A stretch of DNA of 64,000 bases from Metaphire vulgaris (lineage: Eukaryota > Annelida > Clitellata > Crassiclitellata > Megascolecidae): NCBI GenBank assembly GCA_018105865.1, contig CM030859.1, positions 5,570,343 to 5,634,342 of the forward strand. The letters are read 5' to 3'. The stretch's first letter is position 1; every line of letters starts with the position of its first letter. A program made the position numbers and the translations under genes. The notes under the pieces were generated by a model. It did not search any database and was not told where the DNA came from. It was given only the letters and a program-made list of their open reading frames with translations. This document shows positions 44,262 to 54,784 of the stretch, piece by piece.

Positions 44262-44575
44262 CGACTTCCGGTTGGATAAACCGTTGCCGACTTCCTTATC
44301 TCACTCTTTCTACGACTTTTAGGAGGAATGAATGGACGGACGAATAAATGGTCGTCTGGTGACGTTCGCACATAAGCGAGTACATATAGCGCTCACATAG
44401 CATCTATATAGAATGTTGCATCATCATTTGATCATGTTACTGACTGATGTCATTCTGTTGAACTAGTTCAACTCTAATTGTATATTATTAAGTATAATTG
44501 CTTACCTGGATTGATAATTGTGTATAAATAAACTATTAAACTGTTTGACATTCTGTCGTGGAAAGCTACAGGACA
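43440..44575 (+). promoter_or_regulatory. Candidate LTR or promoter region with seven hairpin motifs
   Basis: GGTTATAAAACCCCGTG at about 43596-43612 is a good TATA box. Then seven copies of a CTTCCGGTTGAAGAAACCG-type motif follow between 43653 and 44283, and an AATAAA at 44526-44531 in TGTATAAATAAACTATTAAA. TATA, spaced motifs and poly(A) signal in about 1 kb would suit a solo LTR. I could not find terminal TG...CA limits, a duplication or an adjoining primer-binding site, so it may equally be another repeat. Confidence 0.35.
43653..44283. repeat. Seven-copy CTTCCGGTT-N4-AAACCG hairpin motif
   Basis: Copies at 43653-43672, 43901-43920, 43949-43966, 44014-44033, 44141-44159, 44191-44209 and 44263-44283. 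Each can pair CGGTT with AAACCG across a 3-4-base loop. Several are followed by a TGTCG- or TCG-type phrase. Spacing is irregular (30-230 bp). Confidence 0.85.
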
Positions 44576-44677
44576 CATCTGGGCCGATTTGGACGGCGTC
44601 CCTACACGCCTTTGCATAATCAACGTTCACACCGTCCTACAGAGGCGTAATTCGAAGGGGAAAACACCACCACCACT

Positions 44678-45110
44678 TTGGCATCGACATGCTACTCCCG
44701 AAATTTTCGCCACATTAACACCCTCTACTGGCTTCCAATTTCTGACGCTTTAAATTCAAACAAGCAATTATTGCTTCTGCAGCACTTCGAGGTCAGGCAC
44801 AGACTTACATTACTGAGCTTTTCAAATCACCCTCTTCCACTGCTCATCGCCTGTTCCGTTCCACTGATCAGAAGAATGTTTATGTCCCCATATCACACAC
44901 TGCTCTTACTCAGGTCGGGCTTTTGCAGTGACTGGGCCCTCCATTTCGAATGCCTTGAACCCATCCATTCACTTCTTACTTCCTCGCTCTGCTCAATGCG
45001 AAGGCTAAAGTCTCACTACTTTACCCTGCGACTCCAATGCCAGGAGCGCTTGAGAGTAGAAATAGAAGAGGCGCCATACAAATGCTACATTACATTACAT
45101 TACCTAACGG
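44678..45110 (+). mobile_element. Decayed LINE 3' end with (ATTAC)n tail
   Basis: In shifted frames: TPSTGFQFLTL (from LHWLPV), GRAFAVTGPSISNALNPSIH (from GxRAFxxAxPxLWNSLP) and then GAGGCGCCATACAAATGCTA followed by (CATTA)n. Stops inside. The long frame here is a chance reading of the remnant. Confidence 0.65.
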
Positions 45111-45119
45111 TTATTGCGC

Positions 45120-45480
45120 CATTAGGTGCGTGCAGTCTATATGACACAATATACAAATCTATAGCCACTACTAAGGCTGTAAACAGAAAACCTATATTTA
45201 ACGTGGTTAACAGGTATAGACTCATGAAACCCATTGCCTCATAATCTGGACCCAACCCAACTCATAGGTTAACCAATCCAATCAAAGGACAAGGACAAGT
45301 TTGTCCCAACCTGGTTTTCACAAGGTAACGTCGCTGCACTTTGGAATTCCAAATGAACCTTAAATTGCTGCATTCAGAATACAATAAAGCAGAAATTTTA
45401 TGCATTCTGATTTAGGGATTGCTAAAATACTTAAAATATTTACAATGAAACAGGATAGTACCGGTTTCATTGGCCCACAG
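45120..45480. repeat. Dispersed repeat shared with 60870-60990
   Basis: AACAGGTATAG(A/G)CT, CTATATTTAA and ATCTGGACCCAAC(C/T) are shared with 60890-60980 in the same order. Nature unknown. Confidence 0.5.
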
Positions 45481-45639
45481 TAGCGTAGCGAATGGGGCAG
45501 AGGCGAACCGCCCCATGCCTAGGGGCGGAGTTTTCGGATTTGTTAAATTCGTCTCTATGTTACAATATGAAAAGCCATAAAACGAATTTTAAAATATGCA
45601 AAATAGACCGTCAAAATTCAAAATCAAACCTCAGTCACC

Positions 45640-45790
45640 GGATAAAAAGGGCGGCAGTAGCGCGTAGAGGGGGTGGTGGTCCCGGGTTCTAGTACCGACC
45701 AGATGGATGCGCCAAAATTGACTCGGCGACCATTTTGTTGCTCAACATTTTTTTCGATTTGGACCCGGGGCGACCACCACTCTCTGCACA
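45640..45790. repeat. Imperfect inverted repeat, GGTGGTGGTCCCGGGTTC
   Basis: GGGTGGTGGTCCCGGGTTC at about 45672 faces GGACCCGGGGCGACCACCAC at about 45760. Probably a small foldback element beginning near CAGTAGCG(C)GTAG. Confidence 0.5.
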
Positions 45791-45894
45791 TACATTGATC
45801 ATGACTTCTTTGCCCGAGGGATATGTCCGAGGTAAAGTCCGGGAGATAATGTCCAGGAGACTGTCCTACACTCACTGTTCGGAATACCTTACTA

Positions 45895-46045
45895 CGGTTT
45901 TAGGACTTTTGGTCATACGGACTTTTGGTCATAGGACAATTGGTCATAGCCATTTGGTCATACGGACTTTTGGTTATAGGGACTTTTGGTCAAAGCTATT
46001 TGGTCATAAGGACTTTTGCTCATACGAATTTTGGTCATACGTGAG
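45895..46045. repeat. Degenerate tandem repeat, GGACTTTTGGTCATAC
   Basis: Nine or so units of TTTTGGTCATA(C/G)GGAC-like sequence, 15-20 bp each. The frame through it is repeat-derived. Confidence 0.88.
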
Positions 46046-47344
46046 ATGCCTAATTGTATTGTTCAATTGACCGTCTCGGCAGTTCAAACGCTAAACAGGT
46101 AAACCGCCAACCCTTATTGTATTGGTAACAATGACCGTCTCAGAATTTCAGAAGCTAAACAGTCAAAACGACAACTTGTTAGCCTTTGCATTTTTATCTT
46201 TTAATTAGATATATTTTTCGTTTGATGTTGTTAGTTACCAACTGACCACATCATTTTATCGCTCACATAATATGATATATAAGACGGCACACAGTTAAGT
46301 TATCTGTAGCATTTTTATCTTGCATTTAGACTTGTTAGCCAAGACTTGTTAGTCATTGAAATTTTATCTTTTACTTTGATATGTCGCCTGTAGTTACGCC
46401 TGTAATTACTGTATAAACAGTTTAGGGGCCAGTTACTTCTGAACATAGTGCATATATAATTAGACGTGCTGATCCCTTGAAATGGTTGGTTTAAAATGCA
46501 TGTGAATGGACCGTTAAGCTTATTTAAAAATTATTTTTCATTGTTGGTTGGAGAAAGAGGAACTTCAATAGGCATCACGTCGTGTAGGGTCTGTGGACGA
46601 CCCTGTGAACTTGCACATGTGCTACATTGTTTCCAACGGAAGGCCAATAAATAAACACAAGTGCCTACATCCTTAAATAGGCAGTGTGCTCAAATAATCT
46701 ATCAAATCCATCGTCATCTTGACGGTATTTAGTAGTCCGGCCTCTTTGGTGACGGCAACGTACTACCTGGTTTTATGTCTATTCTTCATTCTCTGGTACA
46801 CTCCGAATGAACGATTATCGATCGACAGAGGCTATCAACCGCAGAGCAGCTCAAGCCTCGTTGGACAAACGCACGTTTAGAATAGATACAGAGACAGGAC
46901 GCGGCAGAAGCAACGAAAATATTGCCACATGTCGAGCTCCCTCGCGTTTCTGATCGGTCTTTTCAGTATCTAGTGCGTTTTAGCTGAGTGAATTTAAATT
47001 CTTCAGCGTTTGAATGATTCAGCGTTTAAATACACAGTAGTAGTTGCACAGGGATAGTTTAGCCTTAGACTATGAATAGTTTAGTATTAATTGCTTTTGC
47101 GAAGTTTAGTTTGACCAGAGCTTGTTTGTCTTATGACGAAATTGTTGAAGTGAGTCTGCAGCTAAATACGCTGCTGCTACGCGAAACACAGCAGCATTTA
47201 ACAATTTTACTTCAGTTGCTAGTATACAAAACTAATGGATGCCATAGATGCCATTTTGCCAGCGATTAATTAGCACGTCTTTGAATTTCGCAGCAATCAT
47301 TGAAACGGAAGGATATATCTCGAAAGTCAGTTACGCTTAAAGAA
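46046..47344. other. Upstream region of the Notch-ligand exon
   Basis: 46060-46400 has loosely repeated phrases (CCGTCTC(G/A), CTAAACAGG/T, TTTTTATCTT). 46800-47340 looks unique and could hold promoter and 5' UTR; a 65-codon frame at 47072-47269 is not recognisable. No TATA box stands out. Confidence 0.4.
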
Positions 47345-47782
47345 ATGCCTAGTAGCGTGTCAATGAGTGTAGTCGGAATAATTAGGTTAACGTTCATTCT
47401 TGTTTTTCTATGTGCGTTGTCGATGAGTTCTGGTCGATTCGAGCTTCGAATTTTAACTTACAAAAACTTTAGAGGAGAACTTGCCAACGGATTCTGCTGC
47501 AGAAAGACGCGTGTTCCTGAACCGAAATACATTGTCACAGCCACTGTTGTAGATGACAAAAGTGATCAGCGACGCCTTCCAAATTCTAGTAAAAATGTCT
47601 GTTCATGGCCGTGCAACGTCTACTTTAGGGTATGTCTCAGAGAACATTTGACAAGAATTGTCTCTGACGGAGCATGTACATTCGGAAACGTCACGAATGC
47701 AGCGCAACTTGGTGCAGTGTTAGAATTTTCAAAAGAATATGAAAACTCTTTGTTCATTCTTCCTTTTGATTTCGCTTGGACA
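47345..47782 (+). CDS. Notch ligand (Delta/Jagged type), N-terminal exon
   Basis: A 146-codon exon from ATG 47345 (or 47363, six codons on, which also gives a good signal peptide) to a splice donor CA|GTAAGT at 47782/47783, phase 0. Residues about 7-30 (MSVVGIIRLTFILVFLCALS) form a signal peptide. Then comes SSGRFELRILTYKNFRGELA, followed by NGFCC: the start of the MNNL domain that opens all DSL ligands (GxFELxIxxFxNxxGxLxxGxCC). Later landmarks are NVCSWPCNVYFRVCLREHL, GACTFGN and ILPFDFAWT, where vertebrate ligands read LPF-x-FAWP just before the DSL domain. Known role: the MNNL (C2-like) domain and DSL domain bind Notch on neighbouring cells, from a type I membrane protein. No DSL or EGF exons are visible in the next 16 kb, so the next intron is long and repeat-filled, or the exon is orphaned. 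Confidence 0.88.
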
Positions 47783-48250
47783 GTAAGTGCTTCAAATGTT
47801 ATATATATATAGCGCACGTTCATATTTACAATACAAAATAAATAAATAAATAAATAAAAATATATACATACTGCACTGTGAACCATAAAAACCAAAATCC
47901 CTTTTATTTTGGCTATAGTTTTGTCAAATTTTTATCAACCTTGATGTAGCTAAGATGTAGCCGGGAAAATGTCAGATCTTATTTACTAATTTACTTTTAA
48001 TGAAATTTGAATAAGGCCTGGGATGAGAACCACCTACATGTTTTTGCTGTGGTAATAGAGGAGACTCGTAAATTTCATCGAGTCCGGTGTCAGGTGAAAG
48101 GCGTCTTCTACTGCAGGACTGCTGCAGGATATGCTTCCTGTCATCCGCTCAATCGCCGGTGAACTGTTAATTTTTCTGCAGAACAGTTTAGTTTATGATG
48201 CAGATGTGGCTATTATGATGCATAATTATGATCCATAATGCAGGTGTGGC
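47783..48250. other. Start of putative intron; no feature
   Basis: Begins GTAAGT, then AT-rich sequence with a short (AAAT)n. No coding signal. Confidence 0.5.

Positions 48251-48251
<1 letters not shown>

Positions 48252-48345
<94 letters not shown>
48252..48345. repeat. (ATT)n microsatellite
   Basis: About 31 ATT units, the expanded tail of the adjacent minus-strand repeat. Confidence 0.97.
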
Positions 48346-48347
<2 letters not shown>

Positions 48348-48570
48348 CTGGACGATTTTTATAGCGCCGTAACATGGTTAACACTAAAATCAAAAGCGCT
48401 TTGACAGCGCTAACGTGTCAATGAAGGTCAAAATGGCGATGTTCAAAATCCATTCGGATGACAAAATGAACTCGATGCCATGAGGAAACGGGCGTCGAGT
48501 CCATGAGAAGCGGTCCTTCCGTAAAAACACGTTAACGAGGAGCGGAAAGATGATGTTGTAGACTGGCTGT
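48346..48570 (-). mobile_element. LINE/SINE-type 3' region, family of 25680
   Basis: Shares CAAAAGCGCTTTGACA, AACGTGTCAATGAAGGT and GAGAAGCGGTCCTTCCGTA with 25680-25960 in the same orientation. The 3' end GGCGCTATAAAAATCGTCC abuts (ATT)n. Confidence 0.75.
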
Positions 48571-48599
48571 TGTGGCTGTTGGAATTCTCTTTATTTTCC

Positions 48600-49000
48600 T
48601 TTAGCCATTATCAATTTCCATTATTGTTTGCTTGTTTGTTTCTTTGTCATATGCTCTCTTGCGCCACGTCCTTTTCTGAAGCCCGCCTTTTTTACAACCT
48701 CATTGCCTTTTTGCAACCTCATTGATCATTGCAACCTCATCCGCCTCTTTCTCGTATATCCTTTCGGTATGACTCTTAGTAAGATCTTATGGCTATTTTA
48801 TAATAGATATCATGGCTATAGTTCTATAATTGGTGCATTCCTTTTTGACACCTTTCTTTAGCAGATGTATAAATATCGATTTATTCCAGTCGTTTGGTCA
48901 TTTTTCCTTTCTCGCCTCTCAGATTCTATCTAGTGCACAGTCTATGTAAGCTTTTGTGTAGTGCTGATTGCTTCTTCCTTTCCCAAACTGAGTTATGCAT
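48600..49000 (-). mobile_element. Decayed RTE-type LINE RT fragment
   Basis: Minus strand, across shifts: a IYIxLLKKGVKKECTNYRT-like block (about 48810-48870), YESHTERIYEKEADE-like, then AGFRKGRGAREHMTKK (about 48640-48690), the RTE/L1-type AGFRKGRGTRDQI motif. Confidence 0.7.
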
Positions 49001-49508
49001 TTGCTATGTAATCTGTACCAGCACAGTCACGTGCTAATAATTCCGCTGTTGAAAACTGAGGCCTGGTGAAGCAGAACCCCTTCGATTCGGGTGCCATAGC
49101 TCTGAGACTAAACCATGTGCCCTGGGGTCATATTTCTGTGACGGCATTGCTTCCCGGGTCTAGTTACGACTTACGGGTTACGACGGGCCTGCTTAAATGT
49201 GAGCGTACCAACAGTCATTTATGTAAGCTCTCATTGATTCCTTTAGCGCTTAAGACAAGGTAGGCAGAGACAACTTATTCTAATCACTAAAGTAAGAAAA
49301 CCGTAGTCACTCCTCCGATTATTACGGTAGATAGGTCTACTTTAATTAGTGTTGTTTAACATTAAGATGATTAAGGTATTCTATACTCTAGAGGTCATGA
49401 AAAACAGGGGCGCAGCTACGGAAGATATATCGGTGTGTATATATATATATACCTCCAAATATATATATAAATATATATATATATATGTGGCTATTATGTG
49501 AAAGTGCC

Positions 49509-49510
<2 letters not shown>

Positions 49511-49588
<78 letters not shown>
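49511..49588. repeat. (TA)n microsatellite
   Basis: About 39 TA units, ending directly at TTAGGGTGTGACAAAAAG. Confidence 0.97.
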
Positions 49589-49591
<3 letters not shown>

Positions 49592-50444
49592 GGTGTGACA
49601 AAAAGTCGTTGCTATAGTCATTCAATACTAAAAAGATGCTCTTTGATCTACTGATCAAGAAAAACCCCTATTTCAATATATTATTTTTATGTCTAGGGGT
49701 CCCAACTTTGAAAAAACTGCTTTATGAATAATATGTATATTGCATATTCACTGCAAAGCAATGGCTTCTTAACAATAACTGCACTAACATAGTTGCTGTG
49801 ATATTATAAACTGTTCTGTTGAATCTTTTGATAGTTTGTGATTAAATTTGGTAAACATAGGTGTTTACTATTAAAATAATACAGGATTTTCTACAATATC
49901 CTTCATAAAGTGATCCACTTCTTGGCACGTTAGTGGGTTCTGCTTTCCTCTCATGCCCATAGCAACCATTGTATTTATGATTTCTAATAATGATCATTAA
50001 GTGGTTTTAGAGGTGAATTGTAGTTAAATTATGTAAAGCTTTAGAACAGTGGTTCTCAACCCTTGCTCCGTCTTGCTGGAATATAAAATCTTCTCTTAGC
50101 TGCCCTAGCAAATCATGACAGTCCTGCAGCCAATCACAATGCTGCTGCTGTCTTTATCTGTTGGCCGTAAGTAACCCTTGACCTTGTCTGGCGCGATGAC
50201 ACGACGCTATTTTTAGAGTTAAAACCGATACATTTTATTATGACGCTATATTTCGTTGTCAATTTTAACATTTGGTCTCTTTAGTTTTTTGCCATATTTC
50301 ACATATTTCAGCAAACACTAAAGATATCAGCATGAAATTTTGCAGTTACATCAGAAACATTCCCAGGTCTATAAATTTTGTTTAAATCATTACACACGCG
50401 GCCGAGATATTAAATGTCAAACATCCAGTTTATACTTTCACACC

Positions 50445-50449
<5 letters not shown>
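49589..50449. mobile_element. Candidate non-autonomous element between (TA)n tracts
   Basis: Left edge TTAGGGTGTGACAAAAAG directly after (TA)n; right edge ACTTTCACACCCTC directly before (TA)n. Inverted, the right edge is GAGGGTGTGAAAGT, sharing AGGGTGTGA. At 50047 CAGTGGTTCTCAACC is an isolated hAT-like end. Its relation to the neighbouring element at 50512-52796 is uncertain. Confidence 0.4.

Positions 50450-50511
<62 letters not shown>
50450..50511. repeat. (TA)n microsatellite
   Basis: About 31 TA units. Confidence 0.97.
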
Positions 50512-50517
<6 letters not shown>

Positions 50518-52792
50518 TAAATTTAAACATAAAAATTTGGAATTTCATTACGGAACTTGGTAATTATTTGTGAAATGAAGTCTAAAGAAAGTAAACAACT
50601 AATAAAATGGTAGTTGTCAAATTGCAAACGCCCCATTTTTGGCCCTAAAGATTGTAGTATTATCAGCATTGCTCATTTGTTACAGAATTGTTATAAATTA
50701 TTATTTTGTCATACAATTGTTTTATCTACCTAACTTTCGACTGTAATTTCATTGCCTCTTTGTTTTAACGGTACACTGTTCGATAATTGATTCTATAAAT
50801 GTCGGAACGTGTGGTTTCGACATGAGAACAAGAAACATTACATGGCCTGCTATATTCGGTAATGTTATAGGAATTCCTTTCAATATGATGCCAGACAAAT
50901 ACACAAGTTGGACAGCACACTTGCACATCAAAACAAGAAAGAATGACACAAAAGCAATAAAGTAGCGGGATGTCAGAGGCTAATCATCAATCTCTGGAAC
51001 AAGGCTTTCATTCCAACACTTCACTCTCCGCCTGTCTTGAAATGTGTCGAAACACTAATTTCCACTGGTTCAGAACTATGTCGCTCTAAGTCAAGTTCAA
51101 CACGTCAAGCCACCTTCTTGAGTAGCTTGAACTCTTTGTTTGACATTGCAGCATGCACTTGTGTCATTTGATAATTTTATAACGAATCCCACAAAACAAA
51201 TCAGCACATCTTGCAAGTGTCCTAAACAGTTGTTCTTATTGGATTAAAGAAATTCGAGGAAAATGTTTATTGGAAGGTTAGATTAGAATCAATTTCAAAT
51301 TATTCTGCTTCAATTTGTGCGTGTTAAGTCCAAAATTATGAAAAAGGATGCAACGAAAGCACAGTCAAGAGTGAAGAAGACAAAGCTAAAAGAGTAACTG
51401 CTCAAAACATCGGATAGTGATAATAAATATTAGATCTTGGTGAAGACAAAGTCAATGATAGTGAAGGGAGTGATTAAGAAAGCAACTGTGAGGTATTTTC
51501 TGATAGCGATGCTGAACACTTTTGCATAAAAAAATAAGATCAAATGCGATTACCTCTTCTGCACCCAGCAAAAGAAGCGAACAGTGCTTATCGATTTTGG
51601 CCGACATTTAAGCGAAAGAAGATCAAAGCTTTGTAATTGATAAGAACAAAGTACATTGCGAGAGACATAAATTAAAGAAACATTGGCAGCGATGTATAAC
51701 AGTAAGACAGTCACACAAATCCATAACAGGTATTTACGTCGATGGGAGATGGAATTCCACTTTAGTCAAAGTAAACAGAAATATTAAAAAGTGGTATGGT
51801 GAAATCGCCCCCAAGAAAAGAATGACTTTTGTTGAAGGTCACTATGTTCTTGTTGAAGAACCAGGTGGCAATTATCTAACTCACGTTATACTTTCATCAG
51901 GAAGAAGTACTGACATTGACAGTAGTATTCTGAAATTAATAACAGAGATGCAGAATGCAGATGCAGGCGATTGCATCTCAGCAGTAGGCTGCAATGGTAC
52001 ATACAATAACACAGGCTGTAAAGCTGGAGTAATCCATCCGATTGAACTGATTAGGACACTTGCAAGATATGCCGATTTGTTTTGTGGATTCGTCTTAGCA
52101 AATGACACAATTGCATGCTGCAACATTCAGTCAATTGGTTTATATGTATGCTGCATACAAATGAATTAATTGCCTTTGAGAAATCTGTTTAAAACGTTGG
52201 TTCGATGGATCCACCTATGGACCCTCAAGTTTCTCTTGTGTAATGAATTGCAGCACTGCGAAAGTACAGTAAATTCCTTGTTCGTTTTGAAAATACCACA
52301 TATGACCACGATATGCCAGAGTTGAGTGAAGACGTATTAGATGAAGATATTGCCAAGACTTAAACATTGGTGTAAAGGAATTGTCCCACTTACTTTGGAT
52401 TACAAGAATCACACACAAGGAGTGGAGCGTTGCATAAAACTAGTAACAGATGCTTCAACAGCAGTTCATTGCTTTGAAGCAAGAGACGGTTTTATTCACG
52501 CTCGAGTCAATTATCGAAATCTAATGCCCTTATTTGAGTCAAAAAAAGATTTTTGTGAAAACTTCTTGTAATAAACACTAACTGAGTGAGTAACTGTGAA
52601 ATGCCGATCGTCTATTGATCATTCATTGACGGCATACAAATTTTTGTGATTTTCAAGTTATGTACAAACTTTCCTAATTAAAAATGGGGCACTTCCACAT
52701 GTTCCAAAGTAGTTCTTTTGTGATTTTCTTTCAAATCAGATGGAAATGCAAATATTTCCTCAGTTCCATGACAAAAATTTTTTCGACCTGCC

Positions 52793-52796
<4 letters not shown>
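50512..52796 (+). mobile_element. Unclassified DNA-transposon-like element, decayed, with inverted ends
   Basis: About 2.3 kb bounded on both sides by (TA)n. The ends are imperfect inverted repeats in corresponding order. Left ATTACGGAACTTGGTAATTA pairs with inverted right GTCATGGAACTGAGGAAATA; farther in, left GCAAACGCCCCATTTTT (about 50625-50642) pairs with inverted right GGAAGTGCCCCATTTTT (about 52680-52696). The right outer edge, inverted, is TTAGGGCAGGTCGAAAAAA. Between them lies one degenerate plus-strand protein (50760-52571). The order TIR-protein-TIR supports a cut-and-paste element, but I cannot assign a superfamily. Confidence 0.6.
50760..52571 (+). pseudogene. Uncharacterised transposon-type protein (LFDIAAC...GC(D)GTxxNTG family), decayed
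   Basis: Collinear blocks of a family repeated in many invertebrate genomes survive in changing frames: LWNKAFIPTLHSPPVLK (about 50995), LNSLFDIAACTCVI (51127-51168), TSCKCPKQLFLLD then a stop where Gln is expected, then RNSRKMFIGRLD (51206-51284), VIDKNKVHCERHKLKKHW (51633-51686), SITGIYVDGRWNSTL (about 51728-51772), EGHYVLVEEPGGNYLTHV (51834-51887), SAVGCNGTYNNTGCKAGVIH (51979-52038) and, after shifts, GVERCIKLVTDASTAVHCF, EARDGFIHARVNYRNLMP and LFESKKDF (52419-52560). The family usually has Asp in GCDGT; Asn here, with stops and shifts, means inactive. YxDGR and CDGT would be candidate DDE acidic positions; that is inference. Confidence 0.75.

Positions 52797-52844
<48 letters not shown>
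52797..52844. repeat. (TA)n microsatellite
   Basis: About 24 TA units, directly after TCGACCTGCCCTAA. Confidence 0.97.
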
Positions 52845-52848
<4 letters not shown>

Positions 52849-53400
52849 AGACCCGTTTATAGAATAAATTTAATCAAGTGGTGTGCATCATCTTATATAG
52901 TCGTAGGCCTGTCTGTTGGTATTTTTCATTTTATTGTCTGCCTACTTAAGAGATGCGGTAACCGATCGTCCTTACAAAAGCTCATAATTTTCAAATTGCA
53001 TTATAGAAATTTTATTTTGAACTGTTTGAGGAGCGCGATCGCTTATGTTAGCCTGTTCGTATGATTAGTGTAGGCCTAAGACTTATTATAAATTAATTAA
53101 TTCAGTGAGTCTGTCTGCATTGTTTTGATTTTGCATGAAAAATATCGTCGTATAGTCCCCATTGTCGATATTCGCTTATGTTAATATGAAGACTGTTATG
53201 CGTGTAGCGTATACAAAATAATTATATGAAATGAATATATACACGAAATGGCGTGCTTCTATTTGGCATCTGTTCTGTTGAAACCGTCATGAATATTTTA
53301 TTGTCGGTTTGTCGGTTGCGAAGCAATGTCAGGAACACAGGTACAAAGCATACTACAGATCTATTTAGACCTACCAATTACATTTTCCGACTACACACGC
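52845..53400. other. No recognisable gene
   Basis: TAGAATAAATTTAA at about 52857 repeats the 14 bases found just after the previous (TA)n tract at about 50513. Otherwise blank. Confidence 0.45.
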
Positions 53401-53406
53401 ACGCAC

Positions 53407-53640
53407 ACATGGGGGCGCAGTGGAGTAGTGGCAAGATTCTTGCCATGCAACCGGAAGTTAGCGGGATGTTCGAATCTAACTCCAGCCACTGCATAACGAC
53501 CATGGGCAAGTGATTGACCTCTAACGTGCTACTCACGTACGATTTTTCCATTGTGAGTGACTTAGCTAACAAGCTTTTGATTCAGTGTGGCACGATGGAC
53601 TGTGGCAAGCACTGAGAAATTTCAGAATTTAAGAAAAATT
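53407..53640 (+). repeat. tRNA-derived SINE
   Basis: GGGGGCGCAGTGGAGTAGTG opens a tRNA-like head: TGGAGTAGTGGCA fits an A box and GATGTTCGAATCTAAC, about 50 bp on, fits a B box. The body follows with CCATGGGCAAGTGATTGAC, a phrase typical of tRNA-SINE bodies, and ends near AAATTAATAAACC. A cloverleaf is degenerate. Confidence comes from the two boxes at the right spacing. Confidence 0.6.
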
Positions 53641-54467
53641 AATAAACCTAATACGAACAGGGGCGGCGCCAGACGTTTGAGAGTGGGGGTTAGGGTAAAC
53701 CCTAGGGTTAGGGTTAGAGTTAACCCTAAAATACCCCCTCCCAATTGATAATTTTAGAAATAACCCTGCTTCTCCCATTCCCTCGCGTTAGACACTTACC
53801 TTCCCGGCCGCGTCTAGCGCGGCCTCCCTTGGAATGGGGTCCGGGGGTTTCTCCCTCGGAAAAAATTTGAAATCGTAGAATCTCGTACGTGTGTTTTAGA
53901 GCATTTTGGACACAATCACAGGTCTGGCATCAATAGGTTCCATGTCTGTAATTTCTTATGCTTAAGTCAATTTCAAATTATTCTGCTTCAATTTGTGCGT
54001 GTTAAGTCAAAAATGACTTGTCTTTGGCCCATACTAGTGTCAATGCTACTAAGAGTAAGAGTCACGTGGCAGATGCTACTGCTCAATCAAATCTTGAAAT
54101 CTTGTTTTAAATCGCTGTAAATCTATTCAATATCACAACTCACAAGTGGCAAAAGGCGACAAAAGTAGACAGCAGGCAAATAAATTGCTGATGAAAAGTT
54201 GAAAACTTCAAACCACTGTTACCAGTTAAAAAGCAGTAGGCTAGTTAAGCCATATCAATTAACAGACATCCAATACTATCAATCATGGTTCAGTTATAGG
54301 TCTTGTACAATTGCTGGTTCACCGACATTTGCGCGACCGACATTTGCGCGCCGACATTAGCGCGTATTTCGAGGAAGCTCGAATTGCGCCATAAATTACA
54401 GTATAAGTCATCCGTGCTTTAGTAACTATAATCTTAATCATAACCCAAAGTCAAACCCTCACTCTAA

Positions 54468-54766
54468 CAGAGGCGTCATTTGGGGGCCTGGGGGCCGTGC
54501 CCCCCCCAAGGAAATGAAAATATTAATTTATAATGTATTAATGTGCAAATAAATTGCAAAAATTGCAAAAAAATATTAAAAAATTGCAAATTTTCCAACA
54601 TTGGCCCTAAAATTTGCCAAAATTGCTCAAATTTGCCAAAAAATTGCAAAAAATTGCAAAAAATGCCTAAAATTTGCCAAAATTTGCCCAAAATTTGCCA
54701 AAATTTGTCAAAAAGTTGCAAAACAGTTTTCTCGCCCCCCAAGAAAAGTGTGAAATGACGCCACTG
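54468..54766. mobile_element. 299-bp hAT MITE, TSD CACTCTAA/CACTTTAA
   Basis: Duplications at 54460-54467 and 54767-54774 differ at one base. Ends CAGAGGCGTCATTTGGGG and, inverted, CAGTGGCGTCATTTCACAC. The interior is an A/T-rich series of AAAATTTGCCAAAATTTGC units. Long sibling of 8157-8297. Confidence 0.93.
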
Positions 54767-54784
54767 CACTTTAACCCTAACCCT

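Noticed and set aside
43653..44283. CRISPR-like or ribosomal-protein-type regulatory array
   Set aside because: Spacing is irregular (30-230 bp) and copies vary; a hairpin-motif series in a repeat is the safer description.
44678..45244. 188-codon frame as a novel protein
   Set aside because: Its other frames show LINE words (GRAFAVTGPS, LHWLP-like) and a LINE tail follows, so it is a chance frame through a LINE remnant.
45895..46045. CRISPR-like array
   Set aside because: Degenerate, contiguous 15-20-bp units without unique spacers, in an animal genome.
47072..47269. 65-codon frame as a separate gene upstream of the Notch-ligand exon
   Set aside because: No recognisable domain, and it lies where promoter or 5' UTR is expected.
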